A stretch of 64,000 nt of DNA from Sutcliffiella deserti. Its GTDB lineage: Bacteria > Bacillota > Bacilli > Bacillales > Bacillaceae_I. The number at the start of each line of letters is the position of its first letter. Position 1 is the stretch's first letter. Below the pieces are notes generated by a model. The model saw only the letters and a program-made list of their open reading frames with translations, ran no database searches and was not told where the DNA came from. Positions 1-9,988 of this stretch are shown piece after piece. The translations under genes were made by a program, and so were the position numbers. The stretch lies in NCBI RefSeq assembly GCF_020037475.1, contig NZ_JAIQDB010000001.1:682001-746000 (forward strand). The letters are read 5' to 3'.

Positions 1-920
1 CCATGTTTATTTGCTGTCGTGCCAAGAGCAATATTGACCGGTTTCTTAAGAAGCAAATGGTTACTAGTTGCACAGTCACCAGCAGCATAGATGGAAGAAA
101 TATTTGTTTGTTGTTGGGAGTTAACAACAATCGCTCCATTTTCCAACATATCTAGACCAATGTTTTCAACAAATTCTGTATTCGGTTTGTTTCCTATATT
201 AACTATAACAGCGTCTGCTCGATAATTCCCTTTATCAGTGACTACCTCCGTGACCTTATCACCTGAAATTTTTAATTCCTTCACTTCTTCACTAGTATAA
301 AGATTCACCCGGTCTTTTAAAGACTCCTCTATTAACGTTACCATGTCTTGGTCATAGTTGGGAAGTATGTGAGGTTGTAATTCTATGACAGTTATCTCTT
401 TAGCTAGTTCCACCATCGTCTCAACTAGCTCCATCCCAATATAGCCTCCGCCAATTATAACGACCTTTTTTATAGAAGGTTCTTGAAAGAATTTCCGCAT
501 GGCTATTCCATCTTTGATTGTTTTTAATGTAAAAACATTTGAAGCGTTTTTTGGTACAAATGGTGGCTTGATCGGTTTTGATCCTGTCGCAATTAAGAGA
601 GTACTATATTTTACAACGTTCGTTATACCTGCCTTAATGTCTAAAACCTCAATTTCCTTCGTGCTTTTATTAACTTTTTTTACTTCATGTTGGATCTTAA
701 CTTCAATTTTATGCTTTTGAAAATCCTCTACTGAGCGCGCTAAAAGGTCTTTGTAGTTTTCTGTTACTCCGGAAATATAATAAGGAAGTCCACATGCACC
801 ATATGAAATATGTTCATCTTTTTCATACACGGTTATTTTAATATCTTCACGTAAGCGGCGAAGTTTTGCAGCAGCGCTCATTCCGCCTGCAACTCCCCCA
901 ATTATAACGACATGTTCCAT
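1..920 (-). CDS. CoA-disulfide reductase-like FAD/NAD(P)H oxidoreductase (3' part outside window)
   Basis: The reading frame starts at 920 behind an AGGGGG ribosome binding site and runs off the left edge, so only about the first 306 residues are visible. The N-terminus has the Rossmann motif IIGGVAGGMSAAAKLRR, and SYGACGLPYY places a cysteine at residue 43, the position of the single redox cysteine of CoA-disulfide reductases. A second dinucleotide-binding motif (VVIIGGGYIGMELVE) and a GDCATS FAD-binding motif follow. The family reduces CoA disulfide, CoA persulfide or polysulfide with NAD(P)H. Whether a C-terminal rhodanese domain is present cannot be seen. NADH oxidase is the main alternative. 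Confidence 0.85.
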   Translation of the reverse strand, partial: MEHVVIIGGVAGGMSAAAKLRRLREDIKITVYEKDEHISYGACGLPYYISGVTENYKDLLARSVEDFQKHKIEVKIQHEVKKVNKSTKEIEVLDIKAGITNVVKYSTLLIATGSKPIKPPFVPKNASNVFTLKTIKDGIAMRKFFQEPSIKKVVIIGGGYIGMELVETMVELAKEITVIELQPHILPNYDQDMVTLIEESLKDRVNLYTSEEVKELKISGDKVTEVVTDKGNYRADAVIVNIGNKPNTEFVENIGLDMLENGAIVVNSQQQTNISSIYAAGDCATSNHLLLKKPVNIALGTTANKH

Positions 921-1036
921 CCATCTTCCCCCTAATTAACTAATTGCTATAACCATTATATTCCCTCATCACCTGTGAAATACACATAGGAAATGTGTAA
1001 ACGACTTCAGTATAAAAATATTAATTTAAACTTAAA

Positions 1037-1080
1037 CAAAAAAAGCACTAAAGTAATTTCTACTCTAGTGCCAAAAAAAA
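1037..1080 (-). terminator. Rho-independent terminator of mtnWXBD
   Basis: On the minus strand GGCACTAGAGTA and TTACTTTAGTGC form a hairpin followed by seven Ts, directly after the mtnD stop codon. Confidence 0.85.
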
Positions 1081-1081
1081 G

Positions 1082-1615
1082 TTAACCCTTCATTTCTTCG
1101 TTTTCGTATATAGGTACCCACCCTTCCGTTGTTACAAAGATTCGAATGGCTACAACCTTTCTATCCTCCATCAGTGTAAAATAATGGCGAACATTAGGCG
1201 GGACCGATATTAAGTCACCTGGTTCCAACTCTACATCAAAAAAGCTGCCCGCTTTTCCCTGTATGACAAAGATTCCATGACCACTCACAATATAACGTAC
1301 TTCATCGTCAGTATGGTGATGCTCTTTATTAAAATTCTGTAAAAGCTGATCTAAATTTGGTGTGGAATCTGACAAAGAAATAACATCTTGTGCCTGATAT
1401 CCTCTACGTAAAGATATGTCGGACATTTCCTGTTGATAAACAGTTAAGATTTCTTCTTTTTCCTCTAAAGTTAACGCATAATTTTCTTGAAGATGTTGAG
1501 GTAGTTTTGCAACGTCCCATTTTTCATAGATTACCTCATTCTTTGTAAGAAAAGCCTCAACCTCTTTTTGTTCTATAATTCTTTCACCTGTTTCATGTAA
1601 TCTTATTTGCGCCAT
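1082..1615 (-). CDS. mtnD: Acireductone dioxygenase
   Basis: This 177-residue cupin has the acireductone dioxygenase metal ligands: EHHHTDDEVRY supplies His99, His101 and Glu105, and PNVRHYF supplies His144. The enzyme oxidises 1,2-dihydroxy-5-methylthiopentene-3-one with O2 to formate and 4-methylthio-2-oxobutyrate, the last oxidative step of methionine salvage. It is the fourth gene of mtnW-mtnX-mtnB-mtnD, 98 nt after mtnB, and is followed by a terminator. Full length for the family. The bound metal (Fe or Ni) decides on- or off-pathway chemistry and cannot be read from sequence. Confidence 0.95.
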   Translation of the reverse strand: MAQIRLHETGERIIEQKEVEAFLTKNEVIYEKWDVAKLPQHLQENYALTLEEKEEILTVYQQEMSDISLRRGYQAQDVISLSDSTPNLDQLLQNFNKEHHHTDDEVRYIVSGHGIFVIQGKAGSFFDVELEPGDLISVPPNVRHYFTLMEDRKVVAIRIFVTTEGWVPIYENEEMKG

Positions 1616-1713
1616 CCCTTTTTCCTCCTTACATTCTTCTTTATATTAGGCTATTTTCGCTTTGATTGTTGCTTTTACGTAAGAGGTACCACTATTATAA
1701 TCATATATTTAAT

Positions 1714-2364
1714 TTAACTTAACTGAACTTGAGTAGATGCTGTGACGCAATTTCTTACACTTAATAGTTTAAGGTGGTAAGAGAATAAGAACTCCCACGC
1801 TTCCAAGAATTTTTTGGCATCAAAAGCAGTCTTTCCCCAAACGGTAATTCCGTGATTTTGAATTAAAACCGCTCCTGAGTCACCGTGTACATGCTTTGAG
1901 AATTCTGAAGCCAGCGTTGGAATGTCTGCATGATTTTTTATAATAGGAATTTTCACAACGGCATTTTCCTCCCAAATACCGAATGCCTTGATGATCTCAT
2001 GACCACTAAAGACAATCTCCTTCTGACTGCTATACAGCTCAGAGATTACATTATTATCTATCGTATGAACATGAAGAGAACAACCTGCATTCGTTTTTGA
2101 GTATATCTCCAGATGCAACAACGTTTCAGCTGAAGGTTTTAAACCCGACTCTTTTTCAACTGCTCTTGCTTCATGATCTACCAATAAAAAATCCTCTAAA
2201 GTTCTTTTACGTTTATCCTTGCCACTGGCTGTAACAAAGAAAGTTAAAGGGTCTCTTGAAACCTTAATTGAAAGATTTCCACTTGTTCCAAAAAACCAAT
2301 CCCTGCCCGCAAGCTCCTCTTTTATTTCGGCAAGCTCATTCCACCTTGCTAAGACTACGCTCAT
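1714..2364 (-). CDS. mtnB: Methylthioribulose-1-phosphate dehydratase
   Basis: This 216-residue class II aldolase-fold protein dehydrates methylthioribulose-1-phosphate to 2,3-diketo-5-methylthiopentyl-1-phosphate. The zinc-site histidines are His98 and His100 in [11 protein letters not shown] and His171 in [17 protein letters not shown] near residues 26-32 is the phosphate-binding loop of the fold. The start at 2364 has a GAGGTG ribosome binding site and overlaps the end of mtnX by 29 nt, which suggests translational coupling. Its place between mtnX and mtnD separates it from fuculose-phosphate aldolases of the same fold. Confidence 0.95.
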   Translation of the reverse strand: MSVVLARWNELAEIKEELAGRDWFFGTSGNLSIKVSRDPLTFFVTASGKDKRKRTLEDFLLVDHEARAVEKESGLKPSAETLLHLEIYSKTNAGCSLHVHTIDNNVISELYSSQKEIVFSGHEIIKAFGIWEENAVVKIPIIKNHADIPTLASEFSKHVHGDSGAVLIQNHGITVWGKTAFDAKKFLEAWEFLFSYHLKLLSVRNCVTASTQVQLS

Positions 2365-3025
2365 CTTTACACCTCACTTTCTTTAAAATTTCTATCACAT
2401 CAAAAAAGTTTTCAAATGACTCATAAAAAATGGATTCTTCGTTGCACTTTTCTATAAGAAAGTCGCGGGCGATTACTTGGTCGGCAAGCTTAGCAGCCTG
2501 TAAATCAGTAATAGAATCGCCTATCACTATTTTATAAGACGTATCATTAACCAACTTTCGGATGATGGATGGTTTGCAGCAACCACAATCATTCTGACAA
2601 TTTTCATCACAAGCATACGGCCAAAGGATTTTTATTGTATCAGCAGTAAAATCTGACTCATTACAAAACACTACATCCTCTGAAACTATTCCTTTCAGCA
2701 AAGGTTTCACAAAAAAGGCTATTCCCCCTGAAACAACATACAAAGGTATTTGGTGTAGCTTTGTATATTCAACAAATTCTGTAAATCCTTCTCTAAATTC
2801 GGCATGTTCTAAAATATAGGAAGTTATCTCTTCCTTTTGCTTTGAGGGAAGCAGAGTAAACATTCTCCCTACTCCTTCTCTAATTGAAATCTCCTGTAGT
2901 AAAATTAGGTCTTTTATAGACTCCCACTCAGCAGGAGCAAATTTTTTCATAATGGCAATAATGTTATCACTTCGGGTAATTGTTCCATCAAAGTCACAGA
3001 ATACTATTGGCTCGAACTTGCTCAT
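2336..3025 (-). CDS. mtnX: HK-MTPenyl-1-P phosphatase (HAD family)
   Basis: The protein is a HAD phosphatase that removes phosphate from 2-hydroxy-3-keto-5-methylthiopentenyl-1-phosphate. [11 protein letters not shown] near the N-terminus gives the nucleophile and acid/base aspartates, and [11 protein letters not shown] is motif III/IV. I take ATG at 3025 (229 residues), because it overlaps the mtnW stop as ATGA and has a GAGGT ribosome binding site; an in-frame start at 3049 lacks one. A cysteine-rich stretch ([12 protein letters not shown]) lies in the middle. Together mtnW and mtnX replace the fused MtnC of other bacteria. Confidence 0.94.
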   Translation of the reverse strand: MSKFEPIVFCDFDGTITRSDNIIAIMKKFAPAEWESIKDLILLQEISIREGVGRMFTLLPSKQKEEITSYILEHAEFREGFTEFVEYTKLHQIPLYVVSGGIAFFVKPLLKGIVSEDVVFCNESDFTADTIKILWPYACDENCQNDCGCCKPSIIRKLVNDTSYKIVIGDSITDLQAAKLADQVIARDFLIEKCNEESIFYESFENFFDVIEILKKVRCKDERSLSKVE

Positions 3026-4266
3026 TTCGCAACCTCGACACCGCCCCATTGTTCAATAGCAAGACGAAGCTCCTCTTTTGTTTGTGCATAACTAATTAAC
3101 GATTGACTTGCTTGAACAGCTTCTACCGCTTGACGAAATGCCTTTGCCCCCCCTGTTGCTCCTAAAGAATGACCATGAATCCCTCCACCTGCATTAATAA
3201 CGGAATCTACGCCAAAATCTTTATAAAGTAAGGGAACCAACCCAGGATGAATACCTGCAGAAGGTACAGGCAATGTTTCTTCAAATCTTTCCTCTTCTTG
3301 TGTAAGAGCGTGCGCAATGCCGAGTGCTTCTTCTTTAGGAAGTGCAACACTACCATAAGGAGATGGAAATAGTGAAAAATCTGCTCCAGCATATCTTACA
3401 AGCTTTCCTAAAAGTAACTCATTTGAGATTCCATAAAACTCTGATGGGGTAATCGCGCCACTTACTGCCGGATGTGCCATTATAGGAATGCTGACGGAAG
3501 GATCTTCCGCAAGGCTTTGCAGAACATCTAAACCATAAGCAAAAACATTGAACAATAGTATATCTGCACCAAGCTCAACTGCTCTTACTGCCTTTTCCTT
3601 TAAATCAAAGGTTTTTCCTGACAAATTTACCGCATATAAAGCTCGATGTCCGGTTTCCTCATACACTTGTTCAAGAACTCTTTTACCCACCTTAATTCTC
3701 TCTTCAAAAGGTGTAAGATTGTTCTCAAAAAGGATTTCATCGTCTTTAATAAAATCCACCCCGCCTAACGCTTGTTCCCTAAGCTGATTGCTTAAGTACG
3801 TCAAGTCCCGGCCGATAACGCCTTTAAAAATGCTCATCACATAAGGCCGTTTCCGCAGACCGGTTAACTGCCGTATTCCCTTAATTCCAAATTTTGGACC
3901 AGGGAAATTTTTTTTAAATTCTTCACTAAACTCAATATCTAATAGTTTAATCTCTCCATCAAGTGAAAGCTTGCCAAATACGGTTGTTAGTATCGCTGGA
4001 AGATCACTACTAAAATTAAGTGTAGGATAAGCAATTTTAATAAGCCCTCTTGTGATAGTACCGTTAAAATAGTTATTTATTCTCTTACTTTGACTGATTT
4101 CTTTTACACTCACGACTCTTCCCTTATGCTTTTGCAGTTGCACTTTATCTAACTGAGGAAGATCTGTCCAAGAACCCACCGTTAAACCAAGAGCAATACC
4201 TTCTGCCTTTTTCTCTAATTGTCCTTTTTTATCATGTATAAGATATGTAGCGATGACTTCACTCAT
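3022..4266 (-). CDS. mtnW: 2,3-diketo-5-methylthiopentyl-1-phosphate enolase (RuBisCO-like)
   Basis: This is the RuBisCO-like enolase of methionine salvage, tautomerising 2,3-diketo-5-methylthiopentyl-1-phosphate. [10 protein letters not shown] near residue 170 matches the RuBisCO KDDE loop with the lysine that is carbamylated in true RuBisCO. The start at 4266 (MSEVIATYL, 414 residues) has AAAGG nine bases upstream and matches the usual MtnW N-terminus; upstream in-frame ATGs at 4275 and 4287 are less likely. It is the first gene of the operon, and a SAM riboswitch with its own promoter lies upstream. Confidence 0.95.
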   Translation of the reverse strand: MSEVIATYLIHDKKGQLEKKAEGIALGLTVGSWTDLPQLDKVQLQKHKGRVVSVKEISQSKRINNYFNGTITRGLIKIAYPTLNFSSDLPAILTTVFGKLSLDGEIKLLDIEFSEEFKKNFPGPKFGIKGIRQLTGLRKRPYVMSIFKGVIGRDLTYLSNQLREQALGGVDFIKDDEILFENNLTPFEERIKVGKRVLEQVYEETGHRALYAVNLSGKTFDLKEKAVRAVELGADILLFNVFAYGLDVLQSLAEDPSVSIPIMAHPAVSGAITPSEFYGISNELLLGKLVRYAGADFSLFPSPYGSVALPKEEALGIAHALTQEEERFEETLPVPSAGIHPGLVPLLYKDFGVDSVINAGGGIHGHSLGATGGAKAFRQAVEAVQASQSLISYAQTKEELRLAIEQWGGVEVAK

Positions 4267-4390
4267 TTTATTCATCCTTTCAAACATTTGCCATATTGGA
4301 GTGTATTGATGTTCCTAGCTGATGGTTAATATTCTTAAGAGAACCGTCTTAGCAATAATCGTTCCTTTTTGTAAAAATCGGTAAAAATAT

Positions 4391-4541
4391 AAAAAACCTC
4401 TTCAGAAAAGAAGAGGTTAGGCAGCCTAACATCTTCTTATCTCTCAGCAAAAAGCTGCAAGATTTAGCACCGTGCTTAACGAAAGTCAAGTCGGTTGCCG
4501 GGTATCATCGGGCTAGTCCCTCCACCTGCTCTTAATAAGAA
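4391..4541 (-). promoter_or_regulatory. SAM-I (S-box) riboswitch of mtnWXBD
   Basis: Minus-strand sequence carries the S-box core: AGAGCAGGTGGAGGGA, then GCCCGATGATACCCGGCAACC, then GCACGGTGCTAA, closed by a P1 helix (TCTTAT with ATAAGA). Downstream, AACCTCTTC and GAAGAGGTT form a terminator followed by six Ts at about 4391-4416. The segment AAGATGTTAGG just before it can pair with CCTAACCTCTT as antiterminator. SAM binding should therefore stop transcription of mtnW onward; low SAM permits it. Confidence 0.96.
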
Positions 4542-4587
4542 AACGCATATATAATTTAATTGTTGATATTTTTAAAATATAATTGGG

Positions 4588-4616
4588 ATTATACAAACGA
4601 TTTACAAGATTGTCAA
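4588..4616 (-). promoter_or_regulatory. Sigma-A promoter of mtnWXBD
   Basis: On the minus strand TTGACA (4611-4616) and TATAAT (4588-4593), both perfect consensus hexamers, are separated by 17 bp. They lie 47 bp before the S-box aptamer. Confidence 0.9.
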
Positions 4617-4624
4617 CACAATAT

Positions 4625-5797
4625 TCAGAAAATGTTTAGTGCTTTAATTCTATGAACTGCTTCACGCAGCCTCTCTGTACTTGTTAAAAGACCGACGCGC
4701 ACAAAGCCTTCTCCATATGATCCAAACCCTATGCCAGGAGCAACCACGACATGCGCCTTCTCTAGCAATAAATCTGCAAATTCCTCAGATGTATAGCCTT
4801 CTGGAACCTTAAGCCATGCAAAAAAGGTTCCATTCGGTGCCATCACTTCCCAACCGATTTCCTTAAGTCCCGAAATAAAAACATTTCTCCGTTCTTCGTA
4901 CAATTTTACAAGGTCATTAACACATTGTTGAGACTCTAGAAGAGCAGTTGTTGCTGCTTCTTGTACCGCTCCAAATAAACTTACATACATATGATCTTGC
5001 AAAAGGTTGATTGCCTCTATTACACTCTTATTCCCAACAGCAAAACCTACACGCCAGCCTGCCATGTTAAAGGTTTTGGAAAGCGTATATATTTCTATCC
5101 CTATTTCTTTGGCTCCAGGAGTCTGCAAAAAACTAATTGGCCTTTTTCCATCAAATCCAATTGCTCCATAGGCAAAGTCATGTACAACGCATATATTATA
5201 TTTTGTTGCTAGTTCTACCGTTTCTTCAAAAAACTCAGGAGAGGCTACTGCACCAGTAGGATTGTTTGGATAGTTCAGAAACATCAGCTTTGCCTTTTCC
5301 AAAACAGTTACATCGATATCTTCATATTTTGGCAGAAAATGATATACTTCTTTTAAAGGCATATATTCCATTTTCGCCTTCGCTAGTGCAACACCAGATA
5401 AATAATCGGGATAGCCTGGATCAGGCACCAGAACAGTGTCCCCTTCATTTAATAAACATTGAGGAATTTCGACAAGCCCAGCCTTTCCACCGAACAGAAT
5501 AGCTATTTCTGATGATGAGTCTAATTTAACACCATATTCCCTTTTATAAAACTCGGCAATTGATTGTTTAAAAGATTCATTACCGCGAAAAGGAGAATAT
5601 TTATGGTGTGCCGGGTTGCCCGCTGCTTCTTGTAGAGAAGCTACAATATGAGCTGGGGTTGGCTGATCAGGATTGCCCTGTCCAAGATTAATTACGTCAT
5701 GACCTTGTTCAATTACCCTTGCAACCTTTTCAACTAAGCTCGCAAAAAATTGAGAGGGCAACTGTTTTAAAAGATCTGATTGTTTAAAATTTTTCAT
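4625..5797 (-). CDS. mtnE: Methionine-salvage aminotransferase (KMTB to methionine)
   Basis: This fold-type I PLP aminotransferase of 390 residues transaminates 4-methylthio-2-oxobutyrate to methionine, with glutamine the usual amino donor in Bacillus. INLGQGNPDQPTP near the N-terminus, FLNYPNNPTGA and YTLSKTFNMAGWRVGF (PLP lysine in SKT) are the family motifs. I prefer ATG at 5797, six bases after GCAGGTG; a GTG nine bases earlier sits inside that site. It is divergent from mtnU, which encodes the omega-amidase that would pull the reaction. No riboswitch precedes it. Confidence 0.93.
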   Translation of the reverse strand: MKNFKQSDLLKQLPSQFFASLVEKVARVIEQGHDVINLGQGNPDQPTPAHIVASLQEAAGNPAHHKYSPFRGNESFKQSIAEFYKREYGVKLDSSSEIAILFGGKAGLVEIPQCLLNEGDTVLVPDPGYPDYLSGVALAKAKMEYMPLKEVYHFLPKYEDIDVTVLEKAKLMFLNYPNNPTGAVASPEFFEETVELATKYNICVVHDFAYGAIGFDGKRPISFLQTPGAKEIGIEIYTLSKTFNMAGWRVGFAVGNKSVIEAINLLQDHMYVSLFGAVQEAATTALLESQQCVNDLVKLYEERRNVFISGLKEIGWEVMAPNGTFFAWLKVPEGYTSEEFADLLLEKAHVVVAPGIGFGSYGEGFVRVGLLTSTERLREAVHRIKALNIF

Positions 5798-5980
5798 TAA
5801 GTTCACCTGCTTATAGAATTCTTGAAATCCTAGTCACAAATCATATAGTGTTAAAAACAACTTGTAAAGTAGTTTTTTTTCATAGATTTATAAACAAGGC
5901 TTTTCATGACTAAGTGTATAAAAAATATTACATAAAGATGTTATCTAACAAAGTGAGTTAATACTAGAGGAGGTCTACAA

Positions 5981-6763
5981 ATGAAGTGGAAAATTGCTTG
6001 CATTCAATTTGATGTTGCCTTTGGAAACCCTGAAGCAAATATCGAAAAAATTTGCAATTTAATTAAAGAGGCAGGAAAGGATAAACCTGATATTATCGTA
6101 CTTCCTGAGTTATGGACTACAGGCTATGATTTAACACGTCTAGATAAAATTGCGGATGCAGGAGCCTTTGTCACAACCAAGCTATTAAAATCTTGTGCAA
6201 AAGAGCAAAAATCCCATATTGTTGGAGGTTCTGTTGCTAAGAAAACGAATAAAGGCATTTATAACACCATGCTTACTGTAAATAAGGCAGGAGAAGTTGC
6301 AGGAGAGTATAGTAAACTGCATTTATTTCGTTTAATGGATGAGCATCTCTTCCTCCAACCCGGAAAAACAGATGGGCTTTTTGAATTGGACGATATAACA
6401 TGTGCTGGATTTATTTGCTATGATCTTCGTTTTCCTGAATGGATTAGGGCTCATACTACAAAGAATGCCAAAGCCATTTTCATTGTAGCCGAGTGGCCAC
6501 TGGCTAGAGTTGATCATTGGAGAACGCTTCTTATTGCGAGAGCCATTGAAAACCAGTGCTACGTAATCGCCTGCAATCGATCTGGTGCTGACCCTAAAAA
6601 CACCTTTGCCGGTCATTCAATGATTATTAGCCCTTGGGGGGAGATCCTTGCTGAGGCTGGTGAGGAAGAGGCGACCATTACCGCAACCATTGATTTAGAT
6701 AAAGTGGATGAGGTAAGAAAACAGATTCCTATTTTTGAAGATAGAAGACCTCAGTACTATTAA
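5981..6763 (+). CDS. mtnU: Omega-amidase / carbon-nitrogen hydrolase
   Basis: This 260-residue nitrilase-superfamily protein has the Glu-Lys-Cys triad in LPELWTTGYD, YSKLHLFRL and ICYDLRFPEW. In Bacillus the orthologue (formerly ykrU) lies beside mtnE and is thought to hydrolyse the 2-oxoglutaramate made when MtnE uses glutamine as donor. Start at 5981 has AGGAGG seven bases upstream. It is a single gene followed by a clear terminator at 6827-6868, beyond which the tandem repeat array begins. Confidence 0.9.
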   Translation: MKWKIACIQFDVAFGNPEANIEKICNLIKEAGKDKPDIIVLPELWTTGYDLTRLDKIADAGAFVTTKLLKSCAKEQKSHIVGGSVAKKTNKGIYNTMLTVNKAGEVAGEYSKLHLFRLMDEHLFLQPGKTDGLFELDDITCAGFICYDLRFPEWIRAHTTKNAKAIFIVAEWPLARVDHWRTLLIARAIENQCYVIACNRSGADPKNTFAGHSMIISPWGEILAEAGEEEATITATIDLDKVDEVRKQIPIFEDRRPQYY

Positions 6764-6826
6764 GAGAGAATCAAAAGGCTTAAAAGAACCGCGCATGTCG
6801 ACCAATTTCTTTTTGTTGATTCATAC

Positions 6827-6868
6827 TGTAGGCAAACTCGAGGTTGTCGAGGTTGTCTACATTTTTTT
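6827..6868 (+). terminator. Rho-independent terminator after mtnU
   Basis: TGTAGGCAAACTCGA pairs with TCGAGGTTGTCTACA with two mismatches, followed by seven Ts. It insulates mtnU from the repeat array. Confidence 0.85.
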
Positions 6869-6919
6869 GTGTACGTGTATAAGTAAGACCGTTGGTATCC
6901 GTTCGAGGCCACGGGCGGA

Positions 6920-7740
6920 CCCAGAGCCCCTCTTCGGTGGTCTCATTCCCTGCATTGAGACCTTCCGTTGATGCTTTTATCTCGTTCGATGGTCTCATTC
7001 CCCTGCATTGTGACCATCCGTGGGCGATACTTCCATGTTCGATGGTCTCAGTCCCCTGCATTGTGACCATCCGTTGACCCTTTACCTTCGGGGGATGGTC
7101 TCATTCCCTGCATTGAGACCTTCCGTTGAGGCTGTTATCTCGTTCGATGGTCTCAGTCCCCTGCATTGTGACCATCCGTTGGCGATACTTCCATGTTCGA
7201 TGGTCTCATTCCCCTGCATTGTGACCATCCGTTGGTGCTTTTCCCTCGTTCGATGGTCTCATTCCCCTGCATTGTGACCATCCGTTGACCCTTTTCCTTC
7301 GGGGGATGGTCTCATTCCCTGCATTGAGACCATCGGCTGTCGCTTTTCCCTCGTTCGATGGTCTCATTCCCCTGCATTGAGACCATCCGTTGACCCTTTT
7401 CCTTCGTTCGATGGTCTCATTCCCTGCATTGAGACCATCGACTGTCTTTTTCCCTCGTTCGATAGTCTCATTCCTCTGCATTGTGACCTTCCGTTGGCGA
7501 TACTTCCATGTTCGATGGTCTCATTCCCCTGCATTGATACAATCCGTTGACCCTTTTCCTTCGTTCGATGGTCTCTTTCCCTGCATTGAGACCATCGACT
7601 GTCTTTTTCCCTCGTTCGATAGTCTCATTCCTCTGCATTGTGACCTTCCGTTGGCGATACTTCCATGTTCGATGGTCTCATTCCCCTGCATTGAGACCTT
7701 CCGTTGACACTTTTTCCACGTTCGGTGGGCTCATTGCTTC
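6920..7740. repeat. Tandem array of about sixteen 52-53 bp hairpin repeats
   Basis: The motif GGTCTC (or a one-base variant) recurs at 6939, 6991, 7044, 7097, 7149, 7202, 7255, 7308, 7360, 7413, 7464, 7517, 7570, 7621, 7674 and about 7728, a period of 51-53 bp. Each unit contains GATGGTCTCA, a loop of about nine bases (TTCCCTGCA), then TGAGACCATC or the variant TGTGACCATC, so most units can form a 10-bp hairpin. The linkers fall into a few classes (GGCGATACTTCCATG, ACCCTTTTCCTTC, TGTCTTTTTCCCTC). Open frames of 60-105 codons run through it on both strands, but they only mirror the repeat and lack ribosome binding sites. Confidence 0.95.
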
Positions 7741-7796
7741 CCATGAAAGCAACGTCTAAAGCCTTCCACTCCCTCTTCAACCTAGTCTTCTTTCCC

Positions 7797-7823
7797 CCAA
7801 AAAAAAGACCCCAAAATTGGGAT
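7797..7823 (-). terminator. Terminator of the cold-shock gene
   Basis: Minus strand GATCCCAATTTTGGGGTC followed by a run of eight Ts, 20 bases beyond the cold-shock stop codon. Confidence 0.85.
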
Positions 7824-7842
7824 CATTTCTATTTGCCTAGCA

Positions 7843-8452
<610 letters not shown>

Positions 8453-8482
8453 TTGACAATTATCTTTTACTCTTGCTATTAT
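8453..8482 (+). promoter_or_regulatory. Sigma-A promoter of mtnKA
   Basis: TTGACA at 8453-8458 and TATTAT at 8477-8482 with an 18-bp spacer, about 60 bp before the S-box aptamer. A hairpin (TCGTGA/TCACGA, 8521-8540) lies between promoter and aptamer. Confidence 0.8.
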
Positions 8483-8541
8483 TTTCAACAACTGATAATT
8501 TTCAAATAATTAAATATCTATCGTGATTCATTTATCACGAT

Positions 8542-8757
8542 CTCTTATCAAGAGCAGGTGGAGGGATTTGGCCCGATGATACCCAGCAACCGACCGTAAT
8601 ACTATCGCGAGATAGGGCGTTATATTTAAAGCCGGGACACTTTAGTCCCTTAAGGCACGGTGCTAATTCCAGCAGAATTTTTTTCTGGCAGATAAGAGGG
8701 GAGAAGAATAAACACTTCAAGCCTCTTTCTTATGGAAAGGGGCTTTTAATTTTTGCC
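8542..8757 (+). promoter_or_regulatory. SAM-I (S-box) riboswitch of mtnKA
   Basis: The aptamer is closed by a perfect P1 helix, CTCTTATC (8542-8549) with GATAAGAG (8691-8698). It holds the conserved AGAGCAGGTGGAGGGA, GCCCGATGATACCCAGCAACC and GCACGGTGCTAATTCCAGCA. An extra hairpin (GGGAC/GTCCC near 8634-8649) enlarges the P3/P4 region compared with the mtnW copy. The terminator AAGCCTCTTTC/GGAAAGGGGCTT with a T-rich tail lies at 8719-8757; the 3' strand of P1 can pair with its left arm as antiterminator. SAM should switch mtnKA off. Confidence 0.96.
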
Positions 8758-8792
8758 CCTCCTAAAAACGTTTTTCAAGGAGGAAAAAACAC

Positions 8793-9986
8793 ATGTCGAT
8801 AGTATTTAAAACTGGGTATGAACCACTAACAGAAAGTACTGCACAGCAACTTGCAAAAAATCTCGGTTTTTTTGAAGACCACTCTTTGTTATATTGTAAA
8901 GAAATTGGAGATGGAAACCTAAACTTAGTGTTTCATATTCAAGATGAGGAAAATAAATCCATCATAATCAAGCAAGCCCTTCCTTATGCAAAAGTGGTTG
9001 GGGAAAGCTGGCCACTTACTTTGTACCGTGCCACTATCGAAGGGAATTATTTAAAAAACGCAACCACCATTGTTCCTAATTTCGTACCAAAAATATATTA
9101 TACCGATGAAGAAAGAGCGATAACAATTATGGAGGACCTTTCCAACTTAAAAATTGCAAGAAATGGTTTGATTGAACTTAATCATTTTCCACTGCTATCC
9201 GTCCATATTGGAGAATATTTAGCTAAAACCCTTTTCTACACCTCTGATTTTGGTTTAAATCAGCAGGAGAAAAAAAAGTTGCAACAAAAGTTCAGTAATC
9301 CTGAACTTTGCAAGATTACTGAAGACCTAGTATTCACCGATCCATTTTTCAATAGTGATACAAATAGTTTTGAAGCTGAATTAAGGTCAGACGCAGAGGA
9401 AATATGGAACAACCATACACTAAAATTGGAAGTAGCAAAGTTAAAATATAACTTTTTGACTCAAGGAGAAGCATTACTGCATGGAGACCTTCATACAGGA
9501 AGTATTTTTGTGAATCACACCGAGACAAAAGTTATTGATCCAGAGTTTGCTTTTTTTGGACCGATGGGATTTGATATTGGCCAATTTTTTGCCAATCTCC
9601 TATTCCAAGCTTTGACAAGATCCTTAGAGGACCGGGAAGTAATTTTTACTCACCTCCATCAAACCTGGGAAACTTTTGAGGTTCATTTTTCTGAACTTTG
9701 GCAAAGATCTTCTACAGAACCGTTCACAAAAACGGAAGGTTACTTGGAACATGTCCTACAAGGTATTTTTGAAGACACAATTGGTTTTGCTGGCTGCGAG
9801 CTAATTCGTCGAACAATTGGCTTGGCCCATGTAGCCGATTTGGACGGAATAGGAGCTTATGAAAATAAAATAAGATCAAAAAAACTTGCCCTATCCTTAG
9901 GTCAAAAATTGATTTTAAATCAAAAAAATCTTCCTAATATTATAAAACTGGAAGCCTTATGTAAACATTTAATAGAGGAGATATAA
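8793..9986 (+). CDS. mtnK: 5-methylthioribose kinase
   Basis: This 397-residue kinase of the aminoglycoside-phosphotransferase fold phosphorylates methylthioribose at O1. [14 protein letters not shown] carries the catalytic-loop aspartate and [15 protein letters not shown] the metal-binding DxE motif typical of MtnK. A strong AAGGAGG precedes the ATG. It is followed two bases later by mtnA, and the pair sits behind its own SAM riboswitch. Full length for the family. Confidence 0.96.
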   Translation: MSIVFKTGYEPLTESTAQQLAKNLGFFEDHSLLYCKEIGDGNLNLVFHIQDEENKSIIIKQALPYAKVVGESWPLTLYRATIEGNYLKNATTIVPNFVPKIYYTDEERAITIMEDLSNLKIARNGLIELNHFPLLSVHIGEYLAKTLFYTSDFGLNQQEKKKLQQKFSNPELCKITEDLVFTDPFFNSDTNSFEAELRSDAEEIWNNHTLKLEVAKLKYNFLTQGEALLHGDLHTGSIFVNHTETKVIDPEFAFFGPMGFDIGQFFANLLFQALTRSLEDREVIFTHLHQTWETFEVHFSELWQRSSTEPFTKTEGYLEHVLQGIFEDTIGFAGCELIRRTIGLAHVADLDGIGAYENKIRSKKLALSLGQKLILNQKNLPNIIKLEALCKHLIEEI

Positions 9987-9988
9987 CT

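Noticed and set aside
6920..7740. CRISPR array
   Set aside because: Units are tandem with short related linkers, not constant repeats with unique spacers, and no cas genes are present.
6892..7759. Open frames of 60-105 codons on both strands through the tandem array
   Set aside because: They repeat because the DNA repeats, change frame with each 53-bp unit, lack ribosome binding sites and encode no protein-like sequence.
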